From: Pteria penguin
Taxonomy: Eukaryota > Mollusca > Bivalvia > Pterioida > Pteriidae
Assembly: GCA_035048485.1 (NCBI GenBank)
Contig: CM068585.1
Location: 56,477,910-56,541,909, forward strand
Length of the DNA: 64,000 nucleotides
Reading direction: 5' to 3'
A model generated the notes under the pieces. That model worked only from the letters and a program-made list of their open reading frames with translations, did no database searches and was not told where the DNA came from. The position numbers and the translations under genes are program-made. Of the stretch, positions 37,145 to 49,905 are shown piece after piece (positions within the stretch are counted from its first letter, which is position 1; each line of letters begins with the position of its first letter).

Positions 37145-38580
37145 TCTGAACCAATGGCCCAACCTGACCCTATAATCCACTACATTCAGAATGTTTATGA
37201 CAATCATGTTTCTACACTTTTTATTTACCAAAGGACAAACCAGTGCTTTAAAATACCTAAACAAACCAACTGCAAAATCAGTAACAAAAACAAACTACCC
37301 ATGTTTATACATTGATTCATTATATCTAAAAGAGTAAACATAAAGTACATGTATACAAACTGCAACTTAGACTTATGCTTTTTTACTATATCCTTCCAAA
37401 ATCTAGGAGATGATTGAAAATGTCCTCGGGAGTCAATGGTCCACAAACAGTATCGCCGAAATTGTGGTATTACATGTTACAGACGCCAACTAAATAACGA
37501 TGTTAAACGCTTACAATAAAAGAGTAAGAAAATATAAGCGGTATCGTACAGAGCAAGTCTGAATATTATTCGCACCCTGTTCCAACCCCCATCCTTTTTT
37601 TCTTGTCGTGTATATGCCTTGTCACGCAGACGTAGCACAGACACAATTTCCAAAATCCAAGCAATATTTTCTTCGATTAGTAAATGGGTTACGTAGCTGA
37701 GTCCGAAAAAAAATGTAGACACCAATAGCAACTCTCAATTAAGATTTATAATGACAAAAATAGAGACACCAATAGTTACCAGTACTCTCAGTTGAAATTT
37801 ATATTGACAAATACGCCAAAAATTGCGATAATTCTCAAATGAAAACTGAGAAAGACACATTTAAAAACTCATAGAGTTCATGGGAAACATTGGGGAATTT
37901 ATGATGAAAATATTTTCTGGCAATCTTTTACGATTTAATGAAGAAACATCCCCCCCCCCACACACACACACACACATTCTTTGGTGTAATTTTTCTGCAA
38001 CAAAAGATGAGGGGCGCACAAACATTTTTAAAATGGAGAAACTAATTTCCACGCTGTCCCCCGCCTGCCCCCTATTATGTGACACTGTAATTACCACACT
38101 TGGGAAGAATCTATCTATTCCCGCTCCCAAAACTACAAAACAGTTTTGACACGCATATCCGACAATAAAACCAAAGATAAAAGCGTAAAGGACAGACGAA
38201 CGTCCAGACAAGCTTTATATCGCTTTAGATCGTCCCGACCGGGGCATCATAAATCTACAACGAGATCAATCCCATGTAACAGTCTGTATCACTCTGATAA
38301 AACCCCATTCTTCTCCTTTGATGTTTTACACGTATAGATCCCAATAACTTTTATTTCTGAACTCCTAATGAATGATACAGACAGACGGGTGCCTTCTATA
38401 TCGCGTCATGTTGAAGAACCATTCGGTGAGGCGTTATGCAGACAAACGTCGTGAATATACAAGAAATCATTGGCGGATGCACGGGTACTACACTAAAGGA
38501 AAAGAGGGGGGGGGGGGCAATCTTTCTAAAAGTCACACTCCCCTTAAAGGATGTATGGGGTAATGAAACCCCCTATCGTA
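37145..38580. other. Intron 3 interior, no gene
   Basis: AT-rich sequence with a small local duplication ('gacaccaatagcaactctcaattaagatttat' near 37718 and again near 37770 in altered form), a CA run near 37965 and a G run near 38505. No exon-like pattern was recognised. Confidence 0.45.
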
Positions 38581-38590
38581 CTTACTGAAT

Positions 38591-38593
<3 letters not shown>

Positions 38594-38673
<80 letters not shown>

Positions 38674-38687
38674 ATATATATATATAT
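38594..38687. repeat. (TA)n microsatellite, about 94 bp
   Basis: An almost perfect alternating TA tract in intron 3 with a C at 38672. It yields false Ile-Tyr open frames on both strands. Confidence 0.97.
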
Positions 38688-38699
38688 TATGTTGCAACT

Positions 38700-40110
38700 C
38701 AACCCCACCCCATATTCCATCATATTCGAAGTTGTTGGATCCGCTAAGGATACAGTAATACAAATTACAATATTTTCCCGTACGAAACAGACAGGCAGTA
38801 ATTTTGTCGGAGAATATAATACATAAAGTCTTAAAGGATTTAGCACACGTCTTATCACAGATTTTCTTTTACGTAAGCGTAACAATCGGATGCTTTAACG
38901 CGCGTGCACTGCGCGCGAGAATTCGGGAACGAGCTATAACGCAAAGTGCCAGCAGCACTTCTTTAAGTAATTCACGCGATGTAGGTATCTCTCCAGAGGA
39001 GGGAGCGTATCAAAGTATTTTTCAATATCTAGGAAAAGATGAACGTAAAGAAGAGATATGATAAAACAAAAGGTTTTCATTACACAGGTACCATTTAGAT
39101 CTACCTCAGAAAAAAGCGAATTGTTGTTGCAGTAAATGCCTCGCACAGCAGGAACTGTGAGCGTCAAGGGGTGTAAAGAAACGTTGATAGTATATGAATA
39201 AAATCGTAAAAATTCGCCGTGCTGTTTATTTGATTGTACAACTTATCGTGGTATTTTAGACGGTTAATAAAGAATAGAAGAAAAAACTTATGCGCGGATC
39301 CAGGGGGATGGGATATTGGTTCGAACCCCTCTGAAAATTGGCACACAAGATCGTTTTAATTGTTTCTGTTATAGTAATAGAACTTTCAAATCAATTATGT
39401 CATGAATGACTTGGAAGGCTCAACTCCCCATTTTCACTCTAAATACATCAACATAACTCATAAAATCTGTCATTAATTATTCTCAATTGACCGAATTTTG
39501 TTTTTCCAAGTGATCCGCCACTGATATCAACAAATATAAACAATCACTAATGTTTATATGTATATGTAAGTTAATGCAAGACAATGTGAAGGGCAGGTCC
39601 TGATTATTTATTAGAGAACATCCTGTCTTAAACTATACGAACGTTTATGTTTATCTATTAGAGGTCAAAAATCTAGGTTGCATTTGTTGCATCTTCGAAA
39701 CAAACATCCTGTGACTGTTGCCTGATTCTAAAAGGAACTTAGTGTGTCAAGGTCATATTCCAATAGACGACCACAAACTAGTAAGCCTTTCAATCGGAAC
39801 ACGTCGCCTGTTTCTTACTTTCAAGTGTGCGACGGAGGTGATCAAACAGCAAAGCTTTCCAAAATTACTAGGTCAAGGGTCAAAGTAAACTTTCCATGTG
39901 ACATCCTTTAAAAGATACCATGCACTTCCTATGTATGTGAAGATACAGGATAACGACATAAAAGTGTAAAAAAAAAAAGAAAATCGTAAGAGTACAACTC
40001 GATGTCCAACATTCAAAGTCTAATATAAAAAATTGCTGGATTCACCCAGAGCACTGCGTATTCCCAATGGGATGAGGCCAGGTGTCAGGAGGGAGTGATC
40101 ATCTCCTGTC
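38700..40110. other. Intron 3 interior, fragments of GGATCC-type dispersed repeats
   Basis: Mostly unremarkable. 'gcgcggatccagggggatgg' near 39293 and 'tgatccgccactga' near 39510 resemble ends of the TGGCGGATCCA inverted-repeat family seen at 50634. A GC-rich palindromic patch 'cgcgcgtgcactgcgcgcg' is at 38900-38918. Confidence 0.4.
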
Positions 40111-40119
40111 TGCAAGCTG

Positions 40120-40420
40120 CTATCAATGATCCATAGTCTCCATATGCCCCGGACAGTTAGCATCGAAACCTACGGGCGAGGCGGTTCCACTGGCCCACAT
40201 TTTACACGTGCCTGGATCGTTAGCATCGAAGCCTTTGGATGATGAACTGACAAACCAACAGTATCCACATATTCTGATAGTCAGCAACCAAACCCAGGAA
40301 TATATCGTACAATTTAATGTCACTCACACAGTATTCACTTAATTTCCCGGTTCAACATCAAAACCCACCTAGGGTTGTACCATACAATATATAAGTTACT
40401 ACAATGTCCGCATGCCCACC
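40120..40420 (-). repeat. Local duplicated segment with GCTTCGATGCTAAC motif
   Basis: On the minus strand GGCTTCGATGCTAACGATCC and GGTTTCGATGCTAACTGTCC lie 63 bases (21 codons) apart, with a weaker copy near 40355. The open frame includes GFDANDPGTCKMWASG and GFDANCPGHME. It has no family match I recognise and stops shortly after. It is more likely a decayed tandem repeat than an exon. Confidence 0.4.
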
Positions 40421-41171
40421 GAAGGGTCAAGCCCGGCCTGCTTTACAGGAATGGACTATACTTAGAGAGCCACTGGTCACTCCACTATGACTATTATTAC
40501 CAAATACACTCTCTACTTATTCGATTGAGTAGGGGTTTTTATCAACTGATTTGCGGTTAAACAAACCAGAAAATGCGGTCTCTTTAATTCCCTGTATATC
40601 ATTGTTGGAAAGATTCAAAAGTTAATATCGAACGCAAACTTTTCAATTGAACACTGCTAATCGCTTTAACTGCGCAGTGCTTTCTGCACACGTGCGGCGC
40701 CAAGTGTTTGTCTGCAGAAATGGCGGCCAAAAGAGGAGTTTAATAAAAGTACTAATAGGGGAGGCTACTGAATTACGCTACTGTGTATTTAAACTATTTT
40801 GTAGTAGACCTCTCTCTCTCTCTCTATGAAAAATAAAGACTATAGATGTTACCTCCGAAATTTTATGGAAAGGTGGACTTGTGGCATTTATGAAGCCGGT
40901 TTCATCTGCTCTTCTCCTTTTCCGCGTGCTTAAAATAGGACCACCGACGTACCCCACGCAAAGAGCTGAAACCTCCCGGATCGATTAAATACGACGTTCA
41001 CAAAATAAAACAAAATGTTGAAAACAATGTTATCTTGAACTTGATCGATGGAAACACGTGCCTCAGTACACAAAACAAAATGTCAAATACGTAAAGCTAG
41101 AATGTACATGTTTATCCAGGGAGGATTTACATCTTTCCATCACAATGTTCTTACGGCAAGGTCGAACCGGG

Positions 41172-41370
41172 CATGAAACAAATAAGTCTAGAATGAAACA
41201 AACAATACAAAAACGAAACAAATAAATCCATAAAGAAATAAGCAGAATGAAACAGACAAATACATTCAGAAAAAAAATAAATCTGGAAAGAATCCAAAAT
41301 GAAACAGACAAATCCAGTATGAAACAACAACAACAACACCACCCCCCCCCCCCCCCCCCAAAAAAAAAAC
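41172..41370. repeat. Degenerate AATGAAACA-AATAAATCC repeat followed by CAA, C and A runs
   Basis: About six imperfect copies of an approximately 20-30-bp A-rich unit 'gaatgaaacagacaaatcc'. They are followed by (CAA)n, a C run at 41343-41359 and an A run. Confidence 0.7.
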
Positions 41371-41399
41371 AATAAAGAAAAGAAAAAAAAGGGGGACGG

Positions 41400-42950
41400 A
41401 CATCGGATTCCCTTGCGTGACTTTGACTTTCGAATTTGGCCCTTGAAAAATCAAAATCTTTCCTTCATTAAAAGAATGTCTTCTAGAGTGTAAAAAGCTA
41501 AGCGAAATAGAAAAACTACCGAACTGACACACACGATAGTGTTACTACATCCCCACGGCAACAAGGGAATAAATACTCCGAAATAAATCCACCTATCCAC
41601 TAACGAATCCATCCTGCAACAAAGTAGCAAACTTTGTCATTGGCAATGACGTCACAAGGGGATGATCATGATGTCTAAAACTCATGATAACAGGGAATAT
41701 AGGTCATCAAATGGGGTCAAGGATCAATTTGTCTTCCAAACAGGGAAAGGTGTCCTCGAAGTTTGAAAGAATAGCATGTATATTTAACATCACGTGCAGT
41801 GTATTTTCAAAAGTGCCTGTATCTTCTCATTTGGAAATTTTTGTCCCATTTGCATAATGCTATAAGATCAATGTTTGAGGGAAAAAATTGACAAATTTGG
41901 GGAAAATCAAAGAAAATTCCATTGGGAAGAGTCCTTATAACTGACTTGATTTGAAGAAAAAATACTGACGATAGGTCTATAAAGTGTTTGATTCTTGTTT
42001 TGCGTCAAGTGTGCCAAGTTTATGTCTCTTATATGGTGAAAGCGTCTGCCTGATATAGATAAACATTAAACGAGAAATGTTATGTCTTCAAAGATAAAGC
42101 AAAATCAATGTCGTACAAATTAAGGTGGATTGTGTGTCTTCAATTTTTATCTAGCAAAGAATCAATAATACTTTTAAAAGGTGAGCAGCCAATTTACGAA
42201 TACTTTAAAAACCTCGCTAGTATCTTTTTTTTTCAAACGGAAACATGGTAGAGTACCTTAATAACCCTTAATAGTATCGACCAAAATAAGACAAATGACC
42301 GATTTTAGTCCAGCAATGTTTTGAAAAAGAAGTTCCGCCATTCGGTGGTATTTTTTTATTCAATGAGAGAAGTTTTCACTGACAAGAGTACACATGTAAG
42401 TGGAAAAAGCGACCTGACCTTTGACCTTTCCTGGCTAGTACCACAGGAGGTCAATTTGTAAACCACCCCATCCCTGCCCTCTGTGTCCTATACACTAATA
42501 AAGTGGTGTACAGGTCAACATAATGTGTAATACCAACGACTGTTGACCTTGACATTATTCGTTACTGCTGACCTTTGTATAGCCCTGAAGGACTTAATCG
42601 GAGATGTCACTCGGAAACACAGTACTAGGTCAGAGATTATGGAATGTGTAAGACGGCAAATTACAAGTACTTCTACTTAAGCACTAGAATTTATAGGAAT
42701 TCTACTACACTGGCACTGTACGATAAACCGCAATGGCCTTGACCTCTGACCTCAGTATCATAATATAAAAATCCACAAATATCTCAAAATGTGCAAACAA
42801 AAGCAGACTTAATCAAACGGTGTAACTTGTCACAAATGGCGTACAACGATACCTGGACACGAGAAGATGATCCATGATTTCCGAAAATCACGTGACCTAA
42901 TCTGTCATCTACCTGCGTATACAGACTTAAACCGAGTACATTCGCATGAA
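41400..42950. other. Intron 3 interior, a SINE fragment only
   Basis: A worn SINE body piece is seen near 41985-42065 ('gtttgattcttgttttgcgtc', 'atggtgaaagcgtctgcctgat'). The rest is AT-rich intron with no exon-like signal. Confidence 0.4.
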
Positions 42951-42957
42951 AGGAACC

Positions 42958-43104
42958 TCCAACGTGGTAGTCAGTGATCACATGGCACAACTTGGTAGTC
43001 AGTGATCACATGGCACAATGTGGTACTCAGTGATCATATGGTTCAACGTGGTAATCAGTGATCACATGGCACAGCGTGTTAGTCAATGATCACATGGCAC
43101 AACT
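42958..43104. repeat. 29-bp minisatellite, five copies
   Basis: The unit is 'gtggtagtcagtgatcacat' plus 'ggcacaac', with small changes between copies. Each copy includes the palindrome TGATCA. Confidence 0.85.
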
Positions 43105-43280
43105 TGAAATTGATACGTAAGTATCTATTGGTAATCTATAGTAATCTATTAAATACTTCGAAAATTACACTAAAGTTCGGAAATTTCCGGATCCCAATCC
43201 CCTTCTCCATCCCATTTTGGAAAATTAAACATGGATTTTAAAATAGTATCGGTAGTATGTATGCACTGTACGTACGTCTT

Positions 43281-43740
43281 GATTTTGTTTATTTTTTATG
43301 CGACTCCAAGATTATTGCATTTATTTGATGGCGGCACCTGCCTGGTGCTTTGCTTCATATTTCTATCCGACACTAAGGACTCACCCGGTACAGAGAGGGA
43401 TCTTTTACGTACCCATGTATACCGCAACATGGGGCCTCGGTTTATATTGTCACGTACCAACGTATCACGCGGCCTCGGTTTATACCATAACGCGGGGCCT
43501 CGGTTTATACCATAACGCGGGGCCTCGGTTTATACCATACCACGGGGCCTCGGTTTATACCATAACGCGGGGCCTCGGTTTATACCATAACGCGGGGCCT
43601 CGGTTTATACCATAACGCGGGGCCTCGGTTTATACTGTCTCATCCTAAGGACACACAGGGAAGCAGAATAGGATCAATCACCTTAGAAAAACGAGCCAAC
43701 GACCGGAATCGAGCCCGGGTCCCCAGATTAACTACCCCTC
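43281..43740 (-). mobile_element. SINE with internally expanded body
   Basis: It has the same order as the SINE at 31744: 'gattttgttt', 'atggcggcacctgcctgg', 'actcacccggtacagagagg', 'ggggcctcggttta', 'tctcatcctaagga', then a tRNA-like head near 43697-43725 (B-box-like GGCTCGATTCCGG). It is longer than the other copies because the 'ggggcctcggtttata' segment is repeated. Confidence 0.65.
43429..43636. repeat. 25-bp minisatellite inside the SINE
   Basis: About eight copies of 'cgcggggcctcggtttata' plus 'ccataa'. Other SINE copies in the window have this motif once, so the array grew after or during insertion. Confidence 0.9.
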
Positions 43741-43914
43741 ACGTCTTCACAAAACCGTCAACTTCTAAATGTATGGATTCGGTGGAATAATTCATTTTAT
43801 GGGTTAATACCCCTTTCCCTAGAGACAAGCAGAATGAGCGTGAGGGATTAGAGACTGTTTAAGCACGAGGAAGGGGATCTCCCATTCTCTCTTGATGCCT
43901 TCCCTTCAAGTCGC

Positions 43915-44440
43915 TATTATAGTGCTAATATTATCCCCTACTCATCTATATACCCATCACCACATCCCTCACTCTATAACCCAGTCATCACCTTTTTTTT
44001 TCCTCTCTATGACCCCGTCACCACCTTTTTTTCTCTTTCACTATATGACCCCCACAACCATCTATTTCTTCTCACACTTAGACCCCGTTACCATCTTTTT
44101 TTTCTCTCTCTCTCTCCTTCTATGACATCCCCCCCGGTCACCACCTTTTTCCTCTCTATGAACCTAGTCACCACCTTTTTTTCTCTCTCACTCACTCTAC
44201 GACACCCATCACCATCTTTTTTTTTCTCAATCTAAGATCCCGTCACCAACTTCTCTCTCTCTCTCTCTTTCTCTCTCTCTCCTCTCACTCTATGACCCAC
44301 GGTACCATCTTTCTTCCTCTCACTCTTAGACCCCGTCACCACCAATTTTTCTCTCACTGACCACGTCACCACTAATTTTTCTCTCACTCTACGACCCCGT
44401 CACCACCTATTTTTCTCTCTCACTCTATGACCCCCTTCGT
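43915..44440. repeat. CT-rich degenerate minisatellite, about 33-46-bp unit
   Basis: Copies of 'atgaccccgtcaccacc' followed by T and CT runs, about 12 imperfect units, with a pure CT tract near 44252-44282. Confidence 0.8.
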
Positions 44441-45046
44441 GTTTACAGGTGAACCTCGATCGGATGTGTCAGTTGGCTGGGATAGTTTATGTAATACATA
44501 GTGCACTGGTATACTCCGCGGAATTTCTGTCAATATTTACAAGTACCGATAACCAAACATTGGACAACTTCAACATTGTGCGGTGTGAATGTTTCTCCTC
44601 GTGTTTACTTTGCGAATTCTAGTAAGTTATGAACTTCCCGACGTTATATTATTGTTATCGTTCCTCTCCCCCTCTCCCTTTCCGGCCTACATAATACACG
44701 GTTGATATCGTTGAACACCCCCGCTCTAAACTGTTGCTACTGCAACACTCTCCCTCCGCTTGCATACATTGTTGTTGCTATATTGTTGCAGGTCCCATCC
44801 CCCCCCTCCACACACATTATTGTTGTTGTCTTTGCAGAGTTCTTGTATAAAAAGTCGGATGATAAGGATCAACAATGACTAACAAATCGTACCAAATGTC
44901 CGATATCGGTTTCCACATATTATTAATGTAATGAGCAAGTATCACGTATTCGTGGCTGTTAAAACTAAAACGATCGTAGTATCTCGTCAAAAAACTAAAG
45001 ACATTTATCTGTTGATATACGTCACGATGATGGTTTCTGTAACTGA

Positions 45047-45298
45047 CTGATTGATTAATTATTGTTTTACGTCACTCCATGATTATTCCCCGTTTATCGT
45101 GACGTCATCTGCCTGATATATTGTATACACATTTATACCTTTGCAACGGACGCACCGGAAGCATGTGAAACGGAACCTCCGTTTTTACTGTCTTATCAAA
45201 AGACAGAACACCGGTGTGTCTACGGCGGGCGTCGATCCGGGGACCTCTCGGTCACGAGCTGACTCCCTTATTCTCTGAGCCACACCGTCTTGACGGCT
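45047..45298 (-). mobile_element. tRNA-derived SINE
   Basis: A GATT-rich tail at the left ('ctgattgattaattattg'), a body with 'gtgacgtcatctgcctgat' and 'gcaacggacgcaccggaagc', and a tRNA-like head at the right (45226-45290) with a box-B-like stretch CCCGGATCGACGCCCG. It has diverged from the 31744 copy. Confidence 0.7.
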
Positions 45299-45404
45299 TC
45301 TGTAAAAAGCTAAGATACTGAGCAGTGAATAATAAGGAATGTCGTCTATAATACAAAACAAAACAGATATACTGGCTCTCACGTACCGCTGGAAGAACCA
45401 GAGA

Positions 45405-46270
45405 TGGGATCAAATACCATGGAGGAGTAAGCATCCCCTGCTGACCGATCACACCCACCGTCAGTCACTGGGATCAGATAACGTGGAGGAGTAAGCAATC
45501 CCTTCTGACCGGTCACATCCACCATCAGTCACTGGGATCAGATATGGAGTAAGCATCCCCTGCTACCGGTCATATCCACCGTCAGTCACTGGGATCAGAT
45601 ATCATGGAGGAGTAACATCCCCTACTGACTGGTCACATCCACCGTCAGTCATTGGGATCAGATACCATGGAGGAGTAACATCCCCTGCTGACCGGTCATA
45701 TCCACCGTCAGTCATTAGGATCAGATACCATGGAGGAGTAACATCCCCTACTGACTGGTCATATCCACCGTCAGTCATTGGGATCAGATACCATGGAGAA
45801 GTAAGCATCCCCTGCTACCGGTCATATCCACCGTCAGTCATTAGGATCAGATACCACGGAGGAGTAACATCCCCTGCTACCGGTCATATCCACCGTCAGT
45901 CATTGGGATCAGATACCATGGAGGAGTAATATCCCCTGCTGACCGGGCACATCCACTGTCAGTCATTAGGATCAGATACCATGGAGGAGTAACATCCCCT
46001 ACTGACTGGTCATATCCACCGTCAGTCATTGGGATCAGATACCATGGAGGAGTAACATCCCCTGCTGACCGGGCACATCCACCGTCAGTCATTAGGGTCA
46101 GATACCATGGAGGAGTAACATCCCCTACTGACTGGTCATATCCACCGTCAGTCATTGGGATCAGATACCATGGAGGAGTAAACATCCCCTGCTGACCGGT
46201 CACATCCACTGTCAGTCATTAGGATCAGATACCATGGAGGCATAGGCATCCCCTGCTGACCAATCACACT
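45405..46270. repeat. 63-bp minisatellite, about 14 copies
   Basis: Each unit contains 'ccatggaggagtaacatccc', 'ctgctgaccggtcatatcca' and 'ccgtcagtcattgggatcag'. The period is a multiple of three, so the minus strand shows 21-residue protein repeats (core MTDGGYDQSVGDV-TPPWYLIP). There is no start context or splice signal to support translation. Confidence 0.92.
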
Positions 46271-47630
46271 CGCCATGATACCATTTTAAGCGGTAACAGC
46301 AGAACCGTAGTAAAAATCGATATGTCATAATAAGTAAAATGGTGTGATATTGTATTAATGTACTGCACAAAAATTTTGAACTCTGCGTTGAATATTGTCC
46401 TATATTTTGTATACTTTCTCTCCAAGTTCTCATCAATATATTTCGGCCGATAAATAAATGTCTAGCCCCATATTATTCCCAGAGTTGCTAGTCCGAATGT
46501 CTGACAAAGTGAAATACTTTTTAAAAAAAGTCTTTGTATAGGTAAACGCAAATCAAGGACTAGCGGTTTACAAATGTATCACTGCAGCAGAGTAACGATC
46601 AAGCAGCTACACATTCTGTTTAACTCTACATCAAAAGTTATGTTATAGAGATGAAAAGGAAAAAAGTTCCTTTTTTCTTAATCTTAATGACCTTGACCTC
46701 AGTGTCAAAATAACGTGTGGGAAGCACTGAATCCGAAAGCGACACCTGTAAGGTAACTTCAATCATCATGGTTGTTTGATAATATGTAAACAATTACAAA
46801 ACATCAAAGTTATAGATTTCGGAAAACTAATCAAAAGGTGTCTATGTATGACCTCAATTGAAGGTCAAATCAACAGGTGGAAACCATTATGTGGTGAAGG
46901 GAATTCAGCCCGTAACGATATTTGAAAGCCACATCTCAAAGGGATTAACCGTAATTAAAGATTAAGAGCATCATTAGTTAAAGGGCGAGTATGTAAGACC
47001 TTGATCAAAATGGCAGGTGGGACGGGCGGCAACTTCAAGATATTCCTGCAAGGACTGTGAAAACAATACATCAAGGCATGCAACGCTGATTGAGAAAGCT
47101 TTGACCTGGCACGACCGTTAGACACCTCGTAAGGGATCGCGAACAAAAACTATCAGGGTATTCGTCTCGGTGTACCGGGGCAAAGATGGTTCCAAGAAAA
47201 AGGGGGAGGGTACATACAAGTATCTCGCACTGTTGACTCCGTGCCTTCCTTCATGCAGAATAAATCGCTGTAATCTGAATAAACGCAACGTCTCTGCAAA
47301 ACTGTGAAAATTGTTGGCAATCTTTCCAAAGTAATACTGTTTTATTCTTCATCCGCAATGGTAAAAATAGCGCACCAGAAATAGCGCGTGTAAGGGGGCT
47401 AAGGAATCACACTGTAGCTTATTACAGATCCACCGCGCTCGGGAAAGAACTGCAGATGGAAAGATTACAATCTAAAGAAAGGGGCAAAGGGGGTTAAAGA
47501 ACTTCCAGTGTATTATTTTACTTATATGTTATATAAGACAATATCAAATACAGAAAGAATGATTTATATACAATGTACCTGTTATAAAGTGTTTGGTCAT
47601 GTCAGTGATATACCTGTTTCTATTCCCCCA
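46271..47630. other. Intron 3 interior, no feature
   Basis: AT-rich intron sequence without recognisable exon, repeat or RNA gene. Confidence 0.4.
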
Positions 47631-47639
47631 ATTTCGTGG

Positions 47640-47790
47640 GTTGTTGGATTTGGGACTTTACTTCGCTTTCGAACATGGTCCAATGGACATGGGAGCAACT
47701 GGTAAACGAACACTGAAACACACTGGCGCTTTACAGGGATCGAACCTTACGCGCTGTGTCGCAAATCAATCTATTAGAACACTACACCAA
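47640..47790 (-). mobile_element. Degenerate tRNA-derived SINE
   Basis: The reverse complement of 47734-47788 shows an A-box-like TGGTGTAGTGTTCTAATAG and a B-box-like AGGTTCGATCCC. The body is worn and has no GATT tail. Confidence 0.55.
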
Positions 47791-48294
47791 AATGTGTCGT
47801 TTTCGTAATCAAACATCCACAGACTGATTTTACATGTATGAAACAATATTAACAAAATTTCTTTCAAAGAGGATATCGAAAGCTTGAAAAAGTACAAACC
47901 TAATGGCACAAGCGGACATGAGTATTATCTGTATCATCATGATTTCGCTCTCAGACTTCTGTTTTGACCGTTGCCCAACTTACAAAATCTATATCCATTT
48001 TAACATATTTTTTTGAAATCAAAAGACTATACCTAAATCAACTGACAACAACAGCCCCCACCCCCTTAGTCGAGACTTCGCGCCGTCCGTGCACATTTCA
48101 CCAGATGATATCACATCCACCCCGCCCTATTTTCTTTAGCCTTTGTACGGACTCTTGACACAATGGTATCTATATTATGTTTAACTACAAATGTGACAGG
48201 GAGGTGTTGAAAGTGGACTATAATACAACAGAGAAATTCCGCAGTAATACAGGAAGATAGAGGCCGATAATGGCTCTCACCTTATCATAGTGGT

Positions 48295-48925
48295 CAATAC
48301 ACAGTGGGACCTATAGCCCATATCTTGTACCGTCTGTTAGTGGTGGATCCCGGGGGCGGGACATGGAGGTCAATAAGCAGTGGGACCTATAGCCCATATC
48401 TTGTACCGTCTGTTAGTGGTGGATCCCGGGGGCGGGGGGAGGTGACATGGAGGTCAATACGCTGTGGGACCTATATCCCATATCTTGCACCGTCTGTTAG
48501 TGGTGGATCCCGGGGAGAGACATGCAGGTCAATGCGCTGTGGGACTTATATCCCATATTTTGTACCGTCTGTTAGTGGTGAATCCCGGGGGCGGGGGGGG
48601 GGACGGGACATGGAGGTCAATACGCTGTGGGATCTATATCCCATATCTTGTACCGTCTGTGAGCGGTGGATCCCGGGGCGGGACATACAGGTCAATACGC
48701 TGTGGAACCTACATTTATATCCCATATCTTGTACTGTCTGTTAGTAGTGGATCCCGGGGGCGGGACGTGCAAGTCAATATGCAGTGGGACCTATATCCTA
48801 TATCTTGTACCGTTCGTTAGTGGTGGATCTCGGGTAGGGACATGGAGGTCAATACGCTGTGGGATCTACATCCCACATCATGTACCGTCTGATAGTGCTG
48901 AATCCCGGGGAGAATTTTGCGATTT
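48295..48925. repeat. Minisatellite, about 76-90-bp unit, about 8 copies
   Basis: Copies of 'gtgggacctatagcccatat', 'cttgtaccgtctgttagtgg', 'tggatcccgggggcggg' and 'acatggaggtcaatacgc'. Variable G runs change the length from unit to unit. The overlapping open frames here are repeat artefacts. Confidence 0.9.
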
Positions 48926-49189
48926 GGCAATCTTTGCTTTTCTGATCCTTTTAAGTCCTAACCACCCCATTTCCTGTTTCTACATTGCTAAGTCTGTTAA
49001 GGTATCGTTTATGTATTCATTCGAAAGATAAAAAGGGCAACGGTGAAAGCGATCCGGTGAAATTCGTTGTTAAATCCAAGTCAGGACAAACAGGAAAGTC
49101 TACCGGTGTACCAGGCGGAGAAAGGTGGTTTTGAACTATTCCCCCCTCCCACAAACTCAATCCTCCGCTTTCCTCTACCACTAAACCCT

Positions 49190-49905
49190 GGTTACCATCT
49201 CTGCAACTGAACACAGAGTATCACTTCCCTTTACCAAACACTAGATGCCACCTCCACCACTATACACTGGCTGCCACCTCCACCACTAAACATCCCTCAC
49301 CACCTCCACTGGCTACCATTTCCACCACAAACACTGGCTGTCACCTCCACCACTAAACACCAGCCACCACCTCCACTACTATACACTGCATGACTACCAT
49401 TTCCACCACTATACACTAACTACCACCTCCAATACACACTGGCTGTCGTCTCAACCACTAAACACTGGATGCCACCTCCACTACTAAACACTAGCCACCA
49501 ATTCCACCACTATACACTGGCTACCACCAATAATCACTTGCTATCAGCTCCACCACTACACATTGCCACCTCAACCACAATACACTGACTAACACCTCCA
49601 CCACTAAATACTGGTTGCCCCTTCTACCACTAAATACTGACTACCACCTCCACCACTACACATTGGTTGCCCTTCCATCACTTAATACTGGCTGCCATCT
49701 CCACCACTAAACACTGGTTGCCCTTTCCACTACTTAATACTGGCTACCACCTCCACCACCACTAAATACTGACTACCACCTCCACCACTACACATTGGTT
49801 GCCCTTCCATCACTTAATACTGGCTGCCATCTCCACCACTAAACACTGGTTGCCCTTTCCACTACTTAATACTGGCTACCACCTCCACCACTATACACTG
49901 GTAAC
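49190..49905. repeat. Degenerate 'CCACCTCCACCACTA-AACACTGGCTG' minisatellite
   Basis: Around 25 imperfect copies of a unit near 28-30 bp. Within it a segment of about 131 bp (starting near 49627 with 'accactaaatactgactacc') is repeated directly, almost unchanged, starting near 49758. Confidence 0.85.

Noticed and set aside
38544..38885. Ile-Tyr repeat open frames
   Set aside because: Translation of the (TA)n microsatellite.
45602..46209. Minus-strand repeat protein MTDGGYDQSVGDVTPPWYLIP
   Set aside because: The period of 63 bp happens to be a multiple of three. There is no initiation context, neighbouring exon or known family, and stops interrupt it where the unit length shifts.
48304..49031. 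146-, 118- and 121-residue frames with repeated PISCTVC or PYLVPSVSG
   Set aside because: Product of the 76-90-bp minisatellite with variable G runs.
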